Source of the DNA: Sphaerochaetaceae bacterium
GTDB taxonomy: Bacteria > Spirochaetota > Spirochaetia > Sphaerochaetales > Sphaerochaetaceae
DNA: 18,361 nucleotides
Direction: 5' to 3'
Assembly: GCA_016302165.1 (NCBI GenBank)
Contig: JAEDOD010000027.1
Location: forward strand, 1 to 18,361
Positions 7,385 to 15,410 of this stretch are shown here, one piece after another. The position numbers were made by a program, and so were the translations under genes. The notes under the pieces are model-generated. The model saw nothing but the letters and a program-made list of their open reading frames with translations, was not told the DNA's origin and did no database searches. Every line of letters begins with the position of its first letter. Position 1 is the stretch's first letter.

Positions 7385-7946
7385 AGGAATTGATATCGCT
7401 TTTCTGCCTACCCATGAGAAAGAGAGTATAGAGAATTGACGTCAAAGCAAGATAAAGGGAAGGAGAAGAGAAAAGGATCAGAGTAAGAGGAAAAGCAACG
7501 AGAGAAAGGGCCCAGGCCAGGCTTTTCCTTACTCTGCATCCGTTCAGTACAAGAAATGTGATGAAGACAGCCAGGCCGGAGAGGAAATTTACAGCAAAAG
7601 CTGTAAGGATTCCTGCTTCCATTGCGTCCCCTCCCTTCCATCTTCCCAATAGCGGATGAGTGTGGCCAAGTGTTGCACCAAAGCCTCCCAGCATGGCTCC
7701 CATCATGGCATCCATGGAATGGATGGAGAAAAGATAGCGTAGAAGAAGGGATGGAAGAATGATCTTTAATCCGTCAATAAGTATTACCAGAGTCCTTACC
7801 CTATGGCTTTTATATCTTTCCTTGAACTCCTTCCAGGTGAATATCGCTTCCTTTTTTCCACCCATTGCTGTAGACACAATAAAGGATCCAGGGATCATAC
7901 CCGCTGAATAGGAAAGGATCAGGCATATAATAAGTACCGCTGCCAT
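7371..7946 (-). CDS. PlsY-like integral membrane protein (glycerol-3-phosphate acyltransferase family), degenerate motifs
   Basis: The 191-residue protein has about five hydrophobic segments and the overall pattern of PlsY, which acylates glycerol-3-phosphate from acyl-phosphate. Recognisable parts are SYSAGMIPGSF (12-22), ILIDGLKIILPSLL (55-68), GHTHPLLGRWKGGDAMEAG (94-112) and a C-terminal GRQKSDI (179-185). The PlsY signature GSGNxGATN is absent, KGGK has become KGGD, and the usual RHRxNI is RQKSDI. Acyltransferase activity is therefore doubtful, and it may be a diverged paralogue with another role. The start is uncertain: ATG 7946 overlaps the upstream stop by 1 nt, GTG 7949 by 3 nt, and neither has a clear Shine-Dalgarno, so translation is probably coupled. 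It is the last gene of the activase operon. Confidence 0.75.
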   Translation of the reverse strand: MAAVLIICLILSYSAGMIPGSFIVSTAMGGKKEAIFTWKEFKERYKSHRVRTLVILIDGLKIILPSLLLRYLFSIHSMDAMMGAMLGGFGATLGHTHPLLGRWKGGDAMEAGILTAFAVNFLSGLAVFITFLVLNGCRVRKSLAWALSLVAFPLTLILFSSPSLYLALTSILYTLFLMGRQKSDINSFISS

Positions 7947-10870
7947 CACTGGGCCCCAATTACAGCCAATAGACTTCTGAGCCTGATCTTTACAGCTCCA
8001 AGATTTGAGATTTCGTCAATCTTTATCTGGGTATAGATTCCTCCACCGCTTTCGATGATACTTCTCACTTCGTCTCCTGTTATGGCGTCCACTCCACAGC
8101 CGAAGGATACCAGCTGGACCATGACTATGTCTTTTCTTTTCTGGTCCCTTACCCACTTTGCTGCACCATATAGCCTATTGTGGTAAGTCCACTGGTTCAG
8201 CACCATGGTCCTGAAGCCGTCTACCCCAAAGGCCACGCTGTCTTCACTTACTACTGCGGCTCCCAAAGAATTGATCAGGGAGTCGATTCCGTGGCTTATC
8301 TCCCTGTCTACATGGTAAGGCCTACCTGAAAGCACAACAAGAGGCATATGCTCCCGCTCTGCTTCCTCCAGGATTCTTCTTCCTTCCCTTTCAATGTCTC
8401 TCTTGTAGTCTTCCAGGGCTCTATAGGCCTTTTCTGAAGCCTTCTCCACTTCCTTTCGATCCAACTTTATGCCGTAGCTCTCCATGCTGAGGGCAAAGTA
8501 TTTTGGGAACCTTTTCCTTTCAGAAATATCCAGGAATGGAGTAAGAAGCTTCACGCCTTCCCTTAGCCTTACATTTCCCTTTATCACTTCCGGGTAATAG
8601 GCCACCACAGGACAGTTGTAGTGGTTGTCTCCCTTCTTTTCATCTATGTTGTAGGTAAGGCAGGGCATGAAGATGTAGTCTACACCCTTCTCCATCAGAT
8701 CCTCAGTGTGTCCATGGACCAGTTTAGCAGGATAACATGCTGTGTCAGAAGGAATTGTCCCCTGTCCCTTGGTGTAGATTTCGTGAGTCGAAGGAGAAGA
8801 GATCTCTATGCCGAAGCCCAAGGATGAGAAAAGTGTGTGCCAGAAGGGAAGAAGCTCCCATATTCCAAGGGTCATGGTCATACCTACCACCGGCAGATTC
8901 TTCTCTGAAGGATGGGAGGAGAAGGAGGAGAGTACATTCCTCTTATATTCATAGAGATTCAAGCCTTCTCCCTTTCTCTTTTTTCCAAGAGGCTTATCGC
9001 ATCTATTTCCGGCAATGAACTTCTCTCCTCTGCCGAAATCATTCATTGTCAGGTGGCAGTGGTTGCTGCAGCCATTGCAGTTGATGCTCTTGGCACTGTG
9101 CACAAAGGACTCCAGGCCAGAGATTGTGATAATAGAACTTTTTTCCTTCCCTGTTTCCCTACTTTTCTCCTTGGCCCAGAGAGCGGCGCCGTAGGCTCCC
9201 ATCAGGCCTGCCACACTTGGCCTTCTTACGTTCTTGCCTGTCTCCTTCTCGAAGGCACGAAGAACTCCGTCATTAAGGAAAGTTCCTCCCTGGACCACTA
9301 TGTTGTCTCCAAGAAGGGAGGGATCGGGAGTTCTGATGACCTTATAGAGGGCATTACGCACTACGCTTATGGCAAGGCCTGCAGATATGTCCTCCACTCC
9401 TGCTCCATTCTTCTGGGCTTCCTTTACCAGGGAATTCATGAATACTGTACATCTTGAGCCCAGGTCCACTGGATGACGGGAGTGGACAGCAAGGGAAGCA
9501 AACTCTTCAGCCTTATATCCTAATAGACTGGCAAAAGTTTCAAGGAATGAGCCGCAGCCTGAGGAGCAGGCTTCATTGAGAAACAGGGAATCTATGGCTC
9601 CGTTCCTGATCCTGAAGCACTTTATGTCCTGGCCTCCGATATCGATTATGAAATCCACATCTGGATCGAATAGTTTTGCGGCAGTAAAGTGGGCAATGGT
9701 CTCCACCACTCCATAATCCACATTGAAGGCTGCCTTCACTATATCTTCTCCATATCCAGTTACAGCGCTGGAGGAGATGGTGGCATCAGGGCACTCCCTG
9801 TAGAAGGCCTCCAGATATTCCTTAACGACCTTAACCGGGTTTCCCTTGTTTGGCACGTAAAGGGGACGGAAAAGGTTTCCCTCTTCATCCACCATTACAG
9901 CCTTAAGAGTGGTGGAACCTGAATCCAGACCCAGGTACAGGTTTCCCTTTGGCTTATCTACAACCCTTATTCCTCTACTGTCCATTTCATGGCGGGAAAG
10001 GAAGTCTCTATATTCCTTCTGGTCAGAAAAGAGAGGCGGAAGGGAAGAAAGAGTGGAAGAGGAGTAAAGCCTGGCCTTCTCCTCAAGACTTTCCAGGTCC
10101 CTCCTTTCAGCTTCACAGGATATGGCAGAGCCGTATGCAACAAAGAGAAGCGAATCATCAGGGCATCTTCCTTTTGTCTTCAGCACATCATCGAAGGCAA
10201 GACGAAGATAGGAGGAGAATGTCAGGGGCCCTCCAAGATACAGCACATTGCCTTTTATCTCCCTACTTTGGGAAAGCCCTGCCACTGTCTGGTTCACTAC
10301 AGCGTAGTAGATGGAAGCTGCAATGTCTTCCTTTCCTGCCCCCTGATTCAGAAGAGGCTGTATATCGCTTTTGGCAAAGACTCCACAGCGGGAAGCTATT
10401 ACGTAGCGCCGGCTGCTATTATGGGCCATATCGTTCATTACAGTGGGCGTTATTCCCATGAGCTGGGCCATCTGGTCGATGAATGCTCCTGTACCTCCGG
10501 CACAGCTTCCGTTCATCCTCACCTCAACTCCACCAGTAAGGAAGAGGATCTTGGCGTCCTCTCCTCCCAGCTCTATGACAACATCGCAATCCTTCTCCCT
10601 TTCCCTGACAGCTGTCCTGGTGGCATAGACCTCCTGGACAAAGGGAACTGAAAGGCTTTCTGCCATTCCCATGCCTGCAGAGCCTGAGAAGGCGACGATC
10701 ATTTCCTTGTCTAGAGGAAACTTATCCCTTATCTCATGGACCAGCCCTGAGAGTTTCAGGTTTATTTTGGACTGATGGCGCTCATAGGTGGACCAGATGA
10801 TATTCCCTTCTTCATCCACTACAGCGCTCTTGATGGTGGTACTGCCTATATCTATGCCCAATCTCTTCAT
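7946..10870 (-). CDS. Double-domain BadF/BadG/HgdC-type acyl-CoA dehydratase activase with DUF2229 region
   Basis: The 974-residue protein has two tandem ASKHA ATPase domains. Domain 1 (1-265) shows IDIGSTTIKS, ELGGEDAK, SCAGGTG (Cys123) and SRCGVF (Cys162). Domain 2 (310-570) shows LDSGSTTLKA, DIGGQDIK, ACSSGCG (Cys435, Cys439) and SRCTVF (Cys474). In HgdC, two such Cys from each subunit of a dimer hold one [4Fe-4S] cluster; here both halves are in one chain. A second Cys set follows (C598, C601, C605, C624). Residues about 658-950 match the DUF2229/COG3580 region (WELLPFWHTLF, PSDTACYPAKLVHGH, DNHYNCPVVAYYPE). The family couples ATP hydrolysis to low-potential electron transfer; the substrate is unknown. 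Start ATG 10870 overlaps the upstream stop (ATGA). In many anaerobes, as I recall, this region and the next gene form a single polypeptide. Confidence 0.9.
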   Translation of the reverse strand: MKRLGIDIGSTTIKSAVVDEEGNIIWSTYERHQSKINLKLSGLVHEIRDKFPLDKEMIVAFSGSAGMGMAESLSVPFVQEVYATRTAVREREKDCDVVIELGGEDAKILFLTGGVEVRMNGSCAGGTGAFIDQMAQLMGITPTVMNDMAHNSSRRYVIASRCGVFAKSDIQPLLNQGAGKEDIAASIYYAVVNQTVAGLSQSREIKGNVLYLGGPLTFSSYLRLAFDDVLKTKGRCPDDSLLFVAYGSAISCEAERRDLESLEEKARLYSSSTLSSLPPLFSDQKEYRDFLSRHEMDSRGIRVVDKPKGNLYLGLDSGSTTLKAVMVDEEGNLFRPLYVPNKGNPVKVVKEYLEAFYRECPDATISSSAVTGYGEDIVKAAFNVDYGVVETIAHFTAAKLFDPDVDFIIDIGGQDIKCFRIRNGAIDSLFLNEACSSGCGSFLETFASLLGYKAEEFASLAVHSRHPVDLGSRCTVFMNSLVKEAQKNGAGVEDISAGLAISVVRNALYKVIRTPDPSLLGDNIVVQGGTFLNDGVLRAFEKETGKNVRRPSVAGLMGAYGAALWAKEKSRETGKEKSSIITISGLESFVHSAKSINCNGCSNHCHLTMNDFGRGEKFIAGNRCDKPLGKKRKGEGLNLYEYKRNVLSSFSSHPSEKNLPVVGMTMTLGIWELLPFWHTLFSSLGFGIEISSPSTHEIYTKGQGTIPSDTACYPAKLVHGHTEDLMEKGVDYIFMPCLTYNIDEKKGDNHYNCPVVAYYPEVIKGNVRLREGVKLLTPFLDISERKRFPKYFALSMESYGIKLDRKEVEKASEKAYRALEDYKRDIEREGRRILEEAEREHMPLVVLSGRPYHVDREISHGIDSLINSLGAAVVSEDSVAFGVDGFRTMVLNQWTYHNRLYGAAKWVRDQKRKDIVMVQLVSFGCGVDAITGDEVRSIIESGGGIYTQIKIDEISNLGAVKIRLRSLLAVIGAQ

Positions 10871-12147
10871 TTCTTTTCGCTCTCCCTTGCCATAGAAAGC
10901 ATAAGCTTGATCCTATTCTCCTGGTTGACACAAGAGGAGGATGCATCATAGTCCAGAGGAAAGATATTTGCGTCCTTATAACGGGAACGGAGATTACGTA
11001 TTGTTCCCTTTCCTACTATGTGGTTAGGAAGGCATCCAAAGGGCTGGACGCAGATTACATTGCTGTATCCAAGCTCAATGAGCTCCGCAACCTCTGCAGG
11101 AAGCAGCCATCCTTCCCCCATTACAACTCCCCTGTCGATGATTCCATCCACCATCTTCTTCTCCATGGAGAAGGTGGATGGGCGGGAGAACTGGGGATAG
11201 GAAGAAAGGACTTCATCCATTGTTTTCTCTATGTGGCGGGAGAACTTCATTCCTACCTTGCTGATGAGAACCCCTTTCTTCTCACCGTATAGCCTGGAAG
11301 CATTGATCCGGTTATCGAACATGTAGAAGAAGAAAGGAAGAACACCAGGAACCATTACTTCGCAGCCTTCCTTCTCCAATAGCTCCTCCAGTCCATTGTT
11401 TCCCAAAGGCGAGTATTTGACGTATATTTCCCCTACGATTCCTACCTTGGTCTTCTTCTCTCCTGTAAGCTCAATCTTCGAGTAGCTTTCAGCAATGGAG
11501 GAAAGGGTTCTTCTAAACTCGGGCCCCACAAGAAGCTTTCCTCTGTTGATGCCCTCTGTTATCTTCTCAATCCAATGGGAAGTAAGGCGTTCCGTTTCAC
11601 CCTTATTCTTTTCATAAGGCTTGGTCTGGTTCTTCAGTAGCATCAGCATATCACCATAGACCAGGGCCATAAGGGACTTGAAGAGAAGAGGAAGAGTAAG
11701 CTTGAAGCCAGGGTGCCTTTCAATGGAGTTAAGGCTTACGGAAAGCACAGGAACATAGCCCATTCCCATATTTTCCAGAGCCTTTCTCAGAACCCAGATA
11801 TAGTTTGATGCCCTGCAGCCTCCTCCTGTCTGGAAAAGCACAAGGGCAGTACGCTTTGGATCGAAGCGGCCACTGGTCAAGGCATCAATGAACTGCCCTA
11901 CAACGCAGATAGCTGGGTAGCACATATCATTATGGACATGCTCAAGGCCTTTCTCTATGACCTCCCTTCCACGGGAATGGAGAATCTCCACATTGAAGCC
12001 ATACCTTCTGAACACTCTCACAACCAAAGCCATATGAGTGGGGAAGAAGTCAGGAGTGATGATGGTATAACTTTCCTTCATCTCCTTGGTGAAGACAGGA
12101 TATGAGAAACCGTAATCGGAACAACATGAGCACTGTTTTTCTTTCAT
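10867..12147 (-). CDS. HgdB/COG3581-like Fe-S protein, partner of the activase
   Basis: The 426-residue protein resembles the C-terminal section of the large activase-related proteins and, more distantly, 2-hydroxyacyl-CoA dehydratase subunits. Conserved-looking features are CSCC at 6-9, HNDMCYPA (Cys76) with Cys81, QTGGGCRASNY (Cys111), QPFGCLPNHIVGKGTIR (Cys372) and CVNQENRIKLM (Cys406). These cysteines are candidate ligands for an Fe-S cluster that would receive electrons from the downstream ATPase. It lacks a signal peptide and membrane segments, so it is cytoplasmic. It is the first gene of the operon. ATG 12147 has GAGGGA 5 nt upstream and overlaps the next gene by 4 nt. The reaction cannot be inferred: acyl-CoA dehydration, aromatic reduction and double-cubane-type reduction are all possible for the superfamily. 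Confidence 0.82.
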   Translation of the reverse strand: MKEKQCSCCSDYGFSYPVFTKEMKESYTIITPDFFPTHMALVVRVFRRYGFNVEILHSRGREVIEKGLEHVHNDMCYPAICVVGQFIDALTSGRFDPKRTALVLFQTGGGCRASNYIWVLRKALENMGMGYVPVLSVSLNSIERHPGFKLTLPLLFKSLMALVYGDMLMLLKNQTKPYEKNKGETERLTSHWIEKITEGINRGKLLVGPEFRRTLSSIAESYSKIELTGEKKTKVGIVGEIYVKYSPLGNNGLEELLEKEGCEVMVPGVLPFFFYMFDNRINASRLYGEKKGVLISKVGMKFSRHIEKTMDEVLSSYPQFSRPSTFSMEKKMVDGIIDRGVVMGEGWLLPAEVAELIELGYSNVICVQPFGCLPNHIVGKGTIRNLRSRYKDANIFPLDYDASSSCVNQENRIKLMLSMARESEKK

Positions 12148-12150
12148 TAT

Positions 12151-12182
12151 TCCCTCAAGGTGTAAATTTAAGCATTGAGGGA
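12151..12182. promoter_or_regulatory. Inverted repeat TCCCTCAA-N16-TTGAGGGA over the activase operon start
   Basis: The arms at 12151-12158 and 12175-12182 are perfect 8-bp complements. They flank the candidate -10 box, and one arm contains the Shine-Dalgarno of the 426-residue protein. This could be a protein-binding operator. If transcripts begin further upstream, it could instead be an RNA hairpin hiding the ribosome site. One arm and its flank recur before the kinase operon. Confidence 0.5.
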
Positions 12183-12193
12183 AAGGGTTTCAA
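12165..12193 (-). promoter_or_regulatory. Candidate promoter of the activase operon
   Basis: On the minus strand, TTGAAA (12193-12188, 5 of 6 to consensus) and TAAATT (12170-12165, 4 of 6) are separated by exactly 17 nt. Transcription would start near 12158, leaving a very short leader before ATG 12147. It lies just downstream of the kinase-operon terminator, consistent with a separate transcription unit. Confidence 0.4.
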
Positions 12194-12196
12194 TAG

Positions 12197-12227
12197 AAAA
12201 AAACAGGAAATATAATGGATTTCCTGT
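12197..12227 (-). terminator. Intrinsic terminator of the kinase operon
   Basis: Read on the minus strand, ACAGGAAAT and ATTTCCTGT form a perfect 9-bp stem (12227-12203) around a 7-nt loop, and the 3' arm runs into seven U (12203-12197). It lies about 70 nt after the stop of the hybrid kinase and before the activase-operon promoter. Confidence 0.85.
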
Positions 12228-12272
12228 GTACATTTTTATGTTTTCCACTATTTATGGACAAAAATGTACACA
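12225..12272. repeat. 13-bp perfect inverted repeat with 22-nt spacer
   Basis: TGTGTACATTTTT (12225-12237) and AAAAATGTACACA (12260-12272) are exact complements. The element sits between the hybrid-kinase stop and its terminator and shares 3 nt with the terminator stem. It may be an extra RNA stem-loop in the 3' untranslated region, a competing fold to the terminator, or a DNA operator for the downstream operon. Confidence 0.7.
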
Positions 12273-12294
12273 TACGCTTTTTTTGTCACCATCT

Positions 12295-14112
12295 CTATTT
12301 CAGGAATGACCTTATGGTACTGAACATTTCCTTATCTTCAAGAGGCTTGGACAGGTGAGCATCCATTCCGCTTTCAAGACACATCTTCTTGTCTTCATCA
12401 TAGGCATTGGCTGTCATGGCGATAATAGGAAGGTTGTTGTCTGAACGCTCGCTATTTCTAATGGCCACTGTGGCTTCAAGACCATTCATTACAGGCATCA
12501 TAATGTCCATAAGTATCAGGTCGTAATAGAATGGCTCTGAAGAAAGGAACTTTCCTACAGCCTCCTTGCCGTTTGAGGCACTATCCACCAAAAAGCCCTT
12601 TTCCTGAAGCTTATATACAGCAATCTCCTGATTAAGGTCATTGTCTTCAACAAGAAGAACCCTTTTGCCTTCAAAGGAATATTCTTCATCCTTCTCTTCC
12701 GTCACAGGCTCTTTATCGATTTCGAAGGGCATGTCCAAGGTGAAGACGGAGCCTACGTTCTTTTCGCTAATTACGCTGATTGACCCTCCCATAAGAGTTA
12801 CCAGCTCCTTGACGATACTCATGCCCAGGCCTGAACCAGGACGCTTGGATGACACAGGATCCTCCTCCCTGCTGAAGGGCTCGAAGATCTTTTTTACAAA
12901 TTCCTCAGACATTCCCAGACCTGTATCTGAAATGGTGAAGCGGTATGTGATTCTGTCTTCAGTCCTGGAAAGCACAGAGGTCTTCATCTCAACGAAGCCA
13001 CCAATCCTGTTGTATTTGATGGAGTTGGATAATATATTCACCAATATCTGCTTCACATGGACAGGGCTTCCAATGACCCTTGGCTCTACAATGGCCTCAG
13101 CCTTGTCATCAAAGATCCTGACACCTCTGTCCTTTGCAGAGGTGGAGAGCATTCCGATGCAATCCTCCACTATCTCCTTAAGGTCGAACTTCTCATGGGA
13201 CAAGGTTATTGCCCCGCTTTCAAGGCTGGACATCTGTAGGATATCGCTAATCAAAGACAAAAGATGTCTGTTGGAGGAGTCAATCTTACCAAGGCAGTCC
13301 GCAACCACTTCCTTGTTATCCAGGTTCTTCTCCGCTATCTGTACCATGCCCATGATTCCATTGATTGGAGTCCTGAGGTCATGGCTCATTCTTCCCATGA
13401 AGGAGGTCTTTGCCATACTTGCCATCTTGGCCTCATCCATGGCCTTCTTCATTTCTCTGACAGTATTGTTCTGGTCCTTGATGGTATAGTTCAGGCACAC
13501 TAGGGCGGAGGCAAGAGCTGCAACAAACCAGTCGATTCTCAGGTCCTGAAAGATTGATTGAAGCACCAGAGCTACAAATAGCATGGAAAGAATTATGAAA
13601 AGGATCCGTCTTTCGTGGGAGCTTTCCTTTGCTGCAACCCTTGCAAATTTGTAAAACATGTACACAATGGCCAGGAAGTAGGCGATTTTGTAGAGGAAAT
13701 ACAGGTCTCCATGTACATATACATTATTTGCCGTGAAATAGAAGATCCTATTGATGAAGATATTGGCCAATACTATAAGTGCATTGACTGAAAGTGGAAT
13801 CAAATGCCTTATGCCTATTCTCTCCCTGCTGACAGAAAGGGCGATGGACACAGGAATTATGGGAGATATGATCATTTCTATTGTCTTGCACATCACCAAT
13901 AATCCCTGGGCCTCCACAGGAAAGCCCCGTCCCACCACCACAAGCCATTCAGAAATGGCTGCAATGATAACGAGATAGAAGGAGTTCTCAAACCACTTTG
14001 CAATGGGAAGACTGGTGGATCTGATACAGATTATCTCCACAATCAAGGTCACCACAGAGAATGCAACCATAGATGTGTAGAATAGTGTTGATAACGTAAA
14101 GACTTCAGACAT
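12295..14112 (-). CDS. Membrane hybrid histidine kinase with C-terminal receiver
   Basis: The 605-residue protein begins with about seven predicted membrane helices (7-30, 44-61, 71-96, 103-122, 138-156, 169-186, 192-208). A kinase core follows: H-box FMGRMSHDLRTPING with His244, N-box VNILSNSIKYN (358-368), G1 SDTGLGMS (395-402), an F-box FVKKIFEPF (405-413) and G2 GSGLGMSIV (426-434). A receiver domain occupies about 483-605: acidic pair EDN near 489-491, phosphoacceptor Asp536 in LMDIMMP, Thr568 in MTANA and Lys589. No DNA-binding output is attached. The ATG has GGGGAG upstream and starts 8 nt after the preceding gene. It is the last gene of the three-kinase operon. The membrane-helix domain is probably the sensor; its ligand is unknown. 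Confidence 0.93.
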   Translation of the reverse strand: MSEVFTLSTLFYTSMVAFSVVTLIVEIICIRSTSLPIAKWFENSFYLVIIAAISEWLVVVGRGFPVEAQGLLVMCKTIEMIISPIIPVSIALSVSRERIGIRHLIPLSVNALIVLANIFINRIFYFTANNVYVHGDLYFLYKIAYFLAIVYMFYKFARVAAKESSHERRILFIILSMLFVALVLQSIFQDLRIDWFVAALASALVCLNYTIKDQNNTVREMKKAMDEAKMASMAKTSFMGRMSHDLRTPINGIMGMVQIAEKNLDNKEVVADCLGKIDSSNRHLLSLISDILQMSSLESGAITLSHEKFDLKEIVEDCIGMLSTSAKDRGVRIFDDKAEAIVEPRVIGSPVHVKQILVNILSNSIKYNRIGGFVEMKTSVLSRTEDRITYRFTISDTGLGMSEEFVKKIFEPFSREEDPVSSKRPGSGLGMSIVKELVTLMGGSISVISEKNVGSVFTLDMPFEIDKEPVTEEKDEEYSFEGKRVLLVEDNDLNQEIAVYKLQEKGFLVDSASNGKEAVGKFLSSEPFYYDLILMDIMMPVMNGLEATVAIRNSERSDNNLPIIAMTANAYDEDKKMCLESGMDAHLSKPLEDKEMFSTIRSFLK

Positions 14113-14120
14113 AAGCTCCC

Positions 14121-15410
14121 CTAGAATGTTTTGGCTGTTTTTGCAGGTATATATATAGTTACGGAAGTTCCCTTCCCTCTTTCGCTTCTGATTTCCATTT
14201 TTCCTCCAGAAACCTTCTCCAGTCTATTTCTGGTATGCTCTATACCCACTCCTCCATGGGTAAGTGTAGCATCAAAACCGATTCCGTCATCATCGATTCC
14301 CACCAAAAAATAGTCATCGATTTCCCGGCTCCATATCTTTATGGTTCCTCCATCATTGGGAAGGATACCGTGTACCAGGGCATTCTCCACCAATGGCTGG
14401 AGCGTCAGCACAGGAAGGAAGAAGTTAAAGGCCTCTGTATCATGCTCCACTTTTATCTTTCCCGGCCAGACATTGCTTTCCAGAGCAAGGAAGGAATCTG
14501 CATGCTTCAGCTCCTCCTCAAAGGGCACAGGTTCATTTTTTCCCACAGAGTTAAGATTCATTCTGAGATAGGTTGCAAAGCTTGAAGTGGTCTCTTCAGC
14601 CTTCTTGGGGTCCTTCTCCGCCATGGAAGCTATGGAGCTTAGGATTCCCTGGATGAAGAGAGGCTGGATATTTCCTATCATGACCTTCTGTTCCGTCTCC
14701 TTCAGCTCCGCCTCCTTGGCCTGGATAATCTTCAGCTGATTGAATACATCCATTCTGTTTTCCTGCTTAACAGTCACATAGATAAGGAGAGTCATGATGG
14801 TAAGGGAAATGTAGATCAAGGTATCTATTTGCAGCAGTAAATAGATAATTGCAGAAATGGTAGGAACGAGAATGTACAATAGGATTATGGACCTCATTCT
14901 GTTATCACACTTCTTCCATGCCTTGACCGTCGCCCTAAGAGATACAACAACAGGCGACAACATAGGAATATATAAGAGTAGGAAGAAAGGTGTATGTTCA
15001 GGAACATTTCCTGCCCTGATGAATTTGACATCATCATCCCACATCACCATTAGCCACAGCATTAAGAGAAGAATGCCTCCAGCAATAAAGTCCTTCAGGG
15101 GATATTTATCATCTATGCCATAGGTTTCAACAAGAAAATCGTGAATAAAGTAGAAGTAGACTACTATTATGGCCATAGACAATCCATATGACAGCTCCCA
15201 GAGCATAGCGTAGGCAAAGCTGAATTCCACCAGGTAATCATCCAAGGCCCAAAGCAGGGAATCTGTAAGAAGGAAAGAGATCTGTACAACAAGGAGGATC
15301 CTATAGATTCTGCTGTAATGGTGACTCCCCTTATTTCTATCCAGGACAAAGATAAAGAAGCAGATTGCTGTCATGTAGAGTGTTACATAGATATTCTGTA
15401 TGGCACTCAT
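14121..15410 (-). CDS. QPHF-type (His_kinase/PF06580) sensor paralogue lacking the phosphoacceptor His
   Basis: The 429-residue protein has about seven membrane segments (5-23, 37-55, 66-90, 108-124, 141-157, 174-193, 196-212), a short linker and a LytS/YehU-type kinase region. Where these kinases have QPHFIYN, this one has QPLFIQG (249-255), so Leu251 replaces the phosphorylated His (codon CTC; His CAC is one base away). The ATP-binding half looks intact: LQPLVENALVHG (337-348), DDDGIGFD (373-380), GVGIEHTRNRL (387-397) and GKGTSVTIYIP. It may bind ATP and phosphorylate or regulate its neighbour in a heterodimer without autophosphorylating. AGGAGGAGAT precedes the ATG, and the 5' end overlaps the upstream kinase by 4 nt (ATGA). 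Confidence 0.9.
   Translation of the reverse strand: MSAIQNIYVTLYMTAICFFIFVLDRNKGSHHYSRIYRILLVVQISFLLTDSLLWALDDYLVEFSFAYAMLWELSYGLSMAIIVVYFYFIHDFLVETYGIDDKYPLKDFIAGGILLLMLWLMVMWDDDVKFIRAGNVPEHTPFFLLLYIPMLSPVVVSLRATVKAWKKCDNRMRSIILLYILVPTISAIIYLLLQIDTLIYISLTIMTLLIYVTVKQENRMDVFNQLKIIQAKEAELKETEQKVMIGNIQPLFIQGILSSIASMAEKDPKKAEETTSSFATYLRMNLNSVGKNEPVPFEEELKHADSFLALESNVWPGKIKVEHDTEAFNFFLPVLTLQPLVENALVHGILPNDGGTIKIWSREIDDYFLVGIDDDGIGFDATLTHGGVGIEHTRNRLEKVSGGKMEIRSERGKGTSVTIYIPAKTAKTF

Noticed and set aside
8912..9457. Plus-strand open frame of 181 codons
   Set aside because: It lies wholly antisense to the activase gene, whose motifs continue without a break.
9989..10651. Plus-strand open frame of 220 codons
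   Set aside because: It is antisense to the first ASKHA domain; no ribosome site or recognisable motif.
12641..13489. Plus-strand open frame of 282 codons
   Set aside because: It is antisense to the hybrid kinase core, where H, N, G1 and G2 boxes are all in frame on the minus strand.
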